Source: Bacteroidia bacterium (lineage in GTDB: Bacteria > Bacteroidota > Bacteroidia > Cytophagales > Cyclobacteriaceae). From it: a DNA stretch of 8,605 nucleotides. Of the stretch, positions 6,747-8,605 are shown one piece after another. The notes under the pieces were generated by a model. The model was not told the DNA's origin, made no database searches, and worked only from the letters and a program-made list of their open reading frames with translations. The translations under genes were made by a program, and so were the position numbers. The stretch covers positions 1-8,605 of the forward strand of contig JAAURZ010000077.1 in NCBI GenBank assembly GCA_012031955.1, given 5' to 3'. Within the stretch, counting starts at the first letter, position 1. Each line of letters opens with the position of its first letter.

Positions 6747-8112
6747 ATGTTCTTTCGACGATTCACGGTACAAATCATGATCAGGACCTTGCTCCTGCTC
6801 GTTACCATGTCGTTGCTTGCCTATATTTTCGGCGACCGCCGGTTGTTCTTCAATCAAATCATCCTTTCCACCATTATCATTATCCAGATTGCAGAACTGG
6901 TGAGATTTGTGAATCAAACAAACCGCGAGCTTGCTCGGTTGTTTCTGGCGGTGAGACACGATGATTTCTCCGTAACCTTCAGGCAACTTCCGGTCGGGGC
7001 TTCGTTTAAATATCTGCAGGCCAGCATGACCGATGTGATCGAAGCGTTCAAGCAGGCAAAGGTTGAAAAGGAAGTGCAATACCAGTTCCTCCAACTTCTG
7101 GTGGAGCAGCTACACGTTGGTATTATTTCCATTGAGGGAGAGAACCACATCGTACTTATCAACAATACGGCAGAAAAAACGCTCGGCATCACCGGCATTA
7201 AAAACTGGAGGCTCGTGAGTCTAGTCAACACTGCATTTGCCGAAGAGATCGCTGCAATCGGCGACAACGGTCGCAAGTTGCTGGAGCTTAAGTCGCCGGA
7301 CGGAAGTACCCGTTTCCTTTCGGTGGATGTGCGTTCAGTTCTCCTTCTCGACAAGCCTCACAAGCTGATTACCTTCCAGGATATCGACTCTGAGATCGAA
7401 CAAAAAGAAATTGAGGCGTGGCACAAGCTGATCAGAATTTTGACCCATGAGATAATGAACTCCGTGACGCCGATTGCGTCGCTCACGGAAACGATGCAAG
7501 CCTTGCTTCAGGAGCGTGGCGGTACGCAGAAGCCACACGACCACATTACGGAAGACAACATCGCCGATATCCGGTTTTCCCTCAACACCATTCACAAGCG
7601 CAGTGAAGGCCTGCTCACTTTTGTGGAGCACTATCGCAAGCTGACCCGCGTTCCAAAACCAAGCATCGAACTGGTGGAGCTCAAGGCCTTTATGCAAGAA
7701 CTTGGCCTCTTGATGGAGCCGCAACTGAACGCACGCGGTATTCATTTCGGCACAACAGTAAGCGACACACTTTCCATGCACTTCGACCGCAAGCTGATTG
7801 CGCAGGTGCTCATCAACCTTATTACCAACAGCATGCAAGCCCTTGAAGGCCGTGCCGACGGTACCATACAGATAGTTGCCGGCCACGACGGTACCGGCCA
7901 CATAATTTGAAGTCCGGGACAACGGCCCGGGTATTCCTGCAAAAGAATTGAAAGAGATATTTGTGCCCTTCTTCTCAACAAAAAAAGAAGGCTCCGGCAT
8001 TGGCCTGAGTCTATCCAAGCAGATCATGGCGTTGCACCAAGGCCAACTACGAGTGCAATCTGCGTCGGGGCGGGGCACATCATTTTACCTTCACTTCCGG
8101 TCTGGAAAGTAA
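6747..8112 (+). CDS. Membrane sensor histidine kinase (one frameshift)
   Basis: Likely partner kinase of the upstream regulator. After a short basic N-terminus come two hydrophobic helices (about 11-28 and 35-53) with almost nothing between them, so it probably senses within the membrane or in the cytoplasm. A linker and a PAS-like region (about 110-215, GIISIEGENHIVLINNTAEK) follow. The HisKA H-box is LTHEIMNSVTPIASL with H234. The N-box is LINLITNSMQAL with N361. At 7907-7909 the run TTT creates a TGA right after HII. Dropping one T restores EVRDNGPGIP (G1), IFVPFFSTKKEGSGIGLSLS (F and G2 boxes) and a normal end at TAA 8110-8112, 454 residues in all. As written the protein would lack most of its ATP-binding lid and be inactive, so I read this as a sequencing error. 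GGGAT just before the ATG is at most a weak ribosome-binding site. Confidence 0.9.
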
Positions 8113-8144
8113 AAAGGCGCCCGGAAAAAAGTCCAGAGCGCCTT
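8101..8144. terminator. Hairpin between convergent genes, likely terminator
   Basis: AAGGCGC (8114-8120) pairs with GCGCCTT (8138-8144). Read on the minus strand, the stem is followed by a T-run (CCTTTTTAC), giving an intrinsic terminator for the GAF protein gene. On the plus strand there is no T-run, so it would end the kinase transcript less well. A competing stem, TCTGGA (8101-8106) with TCCAGA (8132-8137), crosses the first and overlaps the kinase's last codons. Confidence 0.55.
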
Positions 8145-8171
8145 CAACAATCTCACAGGAAAACCGAGTTG

Positions 8172-8605
8172 CTATGCAGCAATGTCGTTCAGGCTAAGGC
8201 GATGTTCAAGTTCTTTGATGCGTTTCACATATTCAGTCTCCTTCCTTACCAGCTCCTCCTGGGTAGCAGAAAGTTCTTCCACATTTTGTCTCATCTCCTC
8301 CTCCTGGTTTTGAAGTTCCATAGTCTGGTGGCGAGTCTGAACAAGGAGGCGTTGCGTGCGGGTATTCACTTTTGCCGTCGACAACGCGGCCGCGATGGTG
8401 TCGCAAACACGTTGAAGAAATTCGATCTCGTGGCTCTCGAGCTGCTTGAATAGGGCTAGTTCGATGATGCCAAAGACTTCTTCGTTGAGCTTCAGCGGCA
8501 GGATAACGACGCATGAAGGAAGCGCCTCGCCCAATCCGGATGAAATCTGAATATAGTCGTTCGGAACGTTTGTCAGGTAGGTCATCTCCTTTTCCCTCCA
8601 GGTTT
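8172..8605 (-). CDS. GAF-domain protein with C-terminal coiled coil (partial, 5' end outside window)
   Basis: Only the C-terminal part is present: the frame is open to the window edge and the Met at 8585-8583 is internal (TWREKEM precedes YLTNVP). The visible segment begins with the end of a GAF domain (YIQISSGLGEALPSCVVILP, then LKLNEEVFGIIELALFK) and its last helix (EIEFLQRVCDTIAAALS). A long charged heptad region follows (LQNQEEEMRQNVEELSATQE) and the protein ends SLNDIAA at TAG 8174-8172. This GAF plus E/Q-rich coiled-coil tail is common in Bacteroidota signalling proteins, often behind PAS, HAMP or chemoreceptor-like modules. No output domain follows, so signalling would go through the coiled coil or domains upstream of the window. 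It converges on the kinase gene and is separated from it by a hairpin. Ligand unknown. Confidence 0.8.
   Translation of the reverse strand, partial: TWREKEMTYLTNVPNDYIQISSGLGEALPSCVVILPLKLNEEVFGIIELALFKQLESHEIEFLQRVCDTIAAALSTAKVNTRTQRLLVQTRHQTMELQNQEEEMRQNVEELSATQEELVRKETEYVKRIKELEHRLSLNDIAA

Noticed and set aside
8169..8453. Plus-strand frame of 94 codons downstream of the kinase
   Set aside because: It is antisense to the GAF/coiled-coil gene, whose heptad pattern and GAF motifs are clear.

Overview
The window is a mosaic of at least four sources. About 6.6 kb (roughly 1962-8605) reads as one stretch of a Bacteroidota chromosome. I infer a Cytophagales-like bacterium from the tandem FtsX-type permeases, the GAF/coiled-coil protein style, TAnnTTTG promoter motifs and the lack of clear Shine-Dalgarno sites. 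The left 1.96 kb is foreign to it: about 1.24 kb of GC-rich, stop-rich DNA resembling green-algal intron or UTR sequence, then a fliA-flhG fragment of proteobacterial type, then about 100 bp of a sugar ABC-permease gene. The simplest reading is a chimeric contig, for example bacterial contamination in an algal assembly or a poorly resolved metagenome, not a natural locus.

Layout. 1-1239: no convincing gene. 1246-1485 (-): first 80 codons of the flagellar sigma factor FliA. 1482-1862 (-): C-terminal part of FlhG, overlapping fliA by ATGA as in a genuine flhG-fliA operon. 1863-1961 (-): a MalG/UgpE-like permease fragment. 1962-2281 (-): N-terminus of an FtsX-like permease carrying a frameshift. 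2278-2400 (-): the start of yet another permease, aborted after about 24 recognisable codons. 2402-4772 (-): a nearly complete 789-residue FtsX/MacB-type permease with one frameshift. 4773-4953: divergent intergenic region with dyads and promoter-like motifs. 4954-6322 (+): sigma-54-dependent response regulator, frameshifted before its Fis-type DNA-binding domain. 6334-6720 (+): DUF1801 protein. 6747-8112 (+): membrane histidine kinase, frameshifted before its ATP-binding G boxes. 8172-8605 (-): C-terminal part of a GAF/coiled-coil protein that runs off the window.

The biological unit is a regulator-DUF1801-kinase operon facing an array of FtsX-type permeases across a shared control region. 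The likely logic is that the kinase phosphorylates the NtrC-type regulator, which controls the divergent permease genes and perhaps its own operon. The permeases have no ATPase domain, so an ATPase subunit must be encoded elsewhere. This is inference from gene order.

Four single-base frameshifts interrupt otherwise well-conserved Bacteroidota reading frames. Each restores a full-length family member when corrected, so sequencing or assembly error is more likely than decay. No CRISPR array, tRNA, rRNA or insertion sequence was seen.
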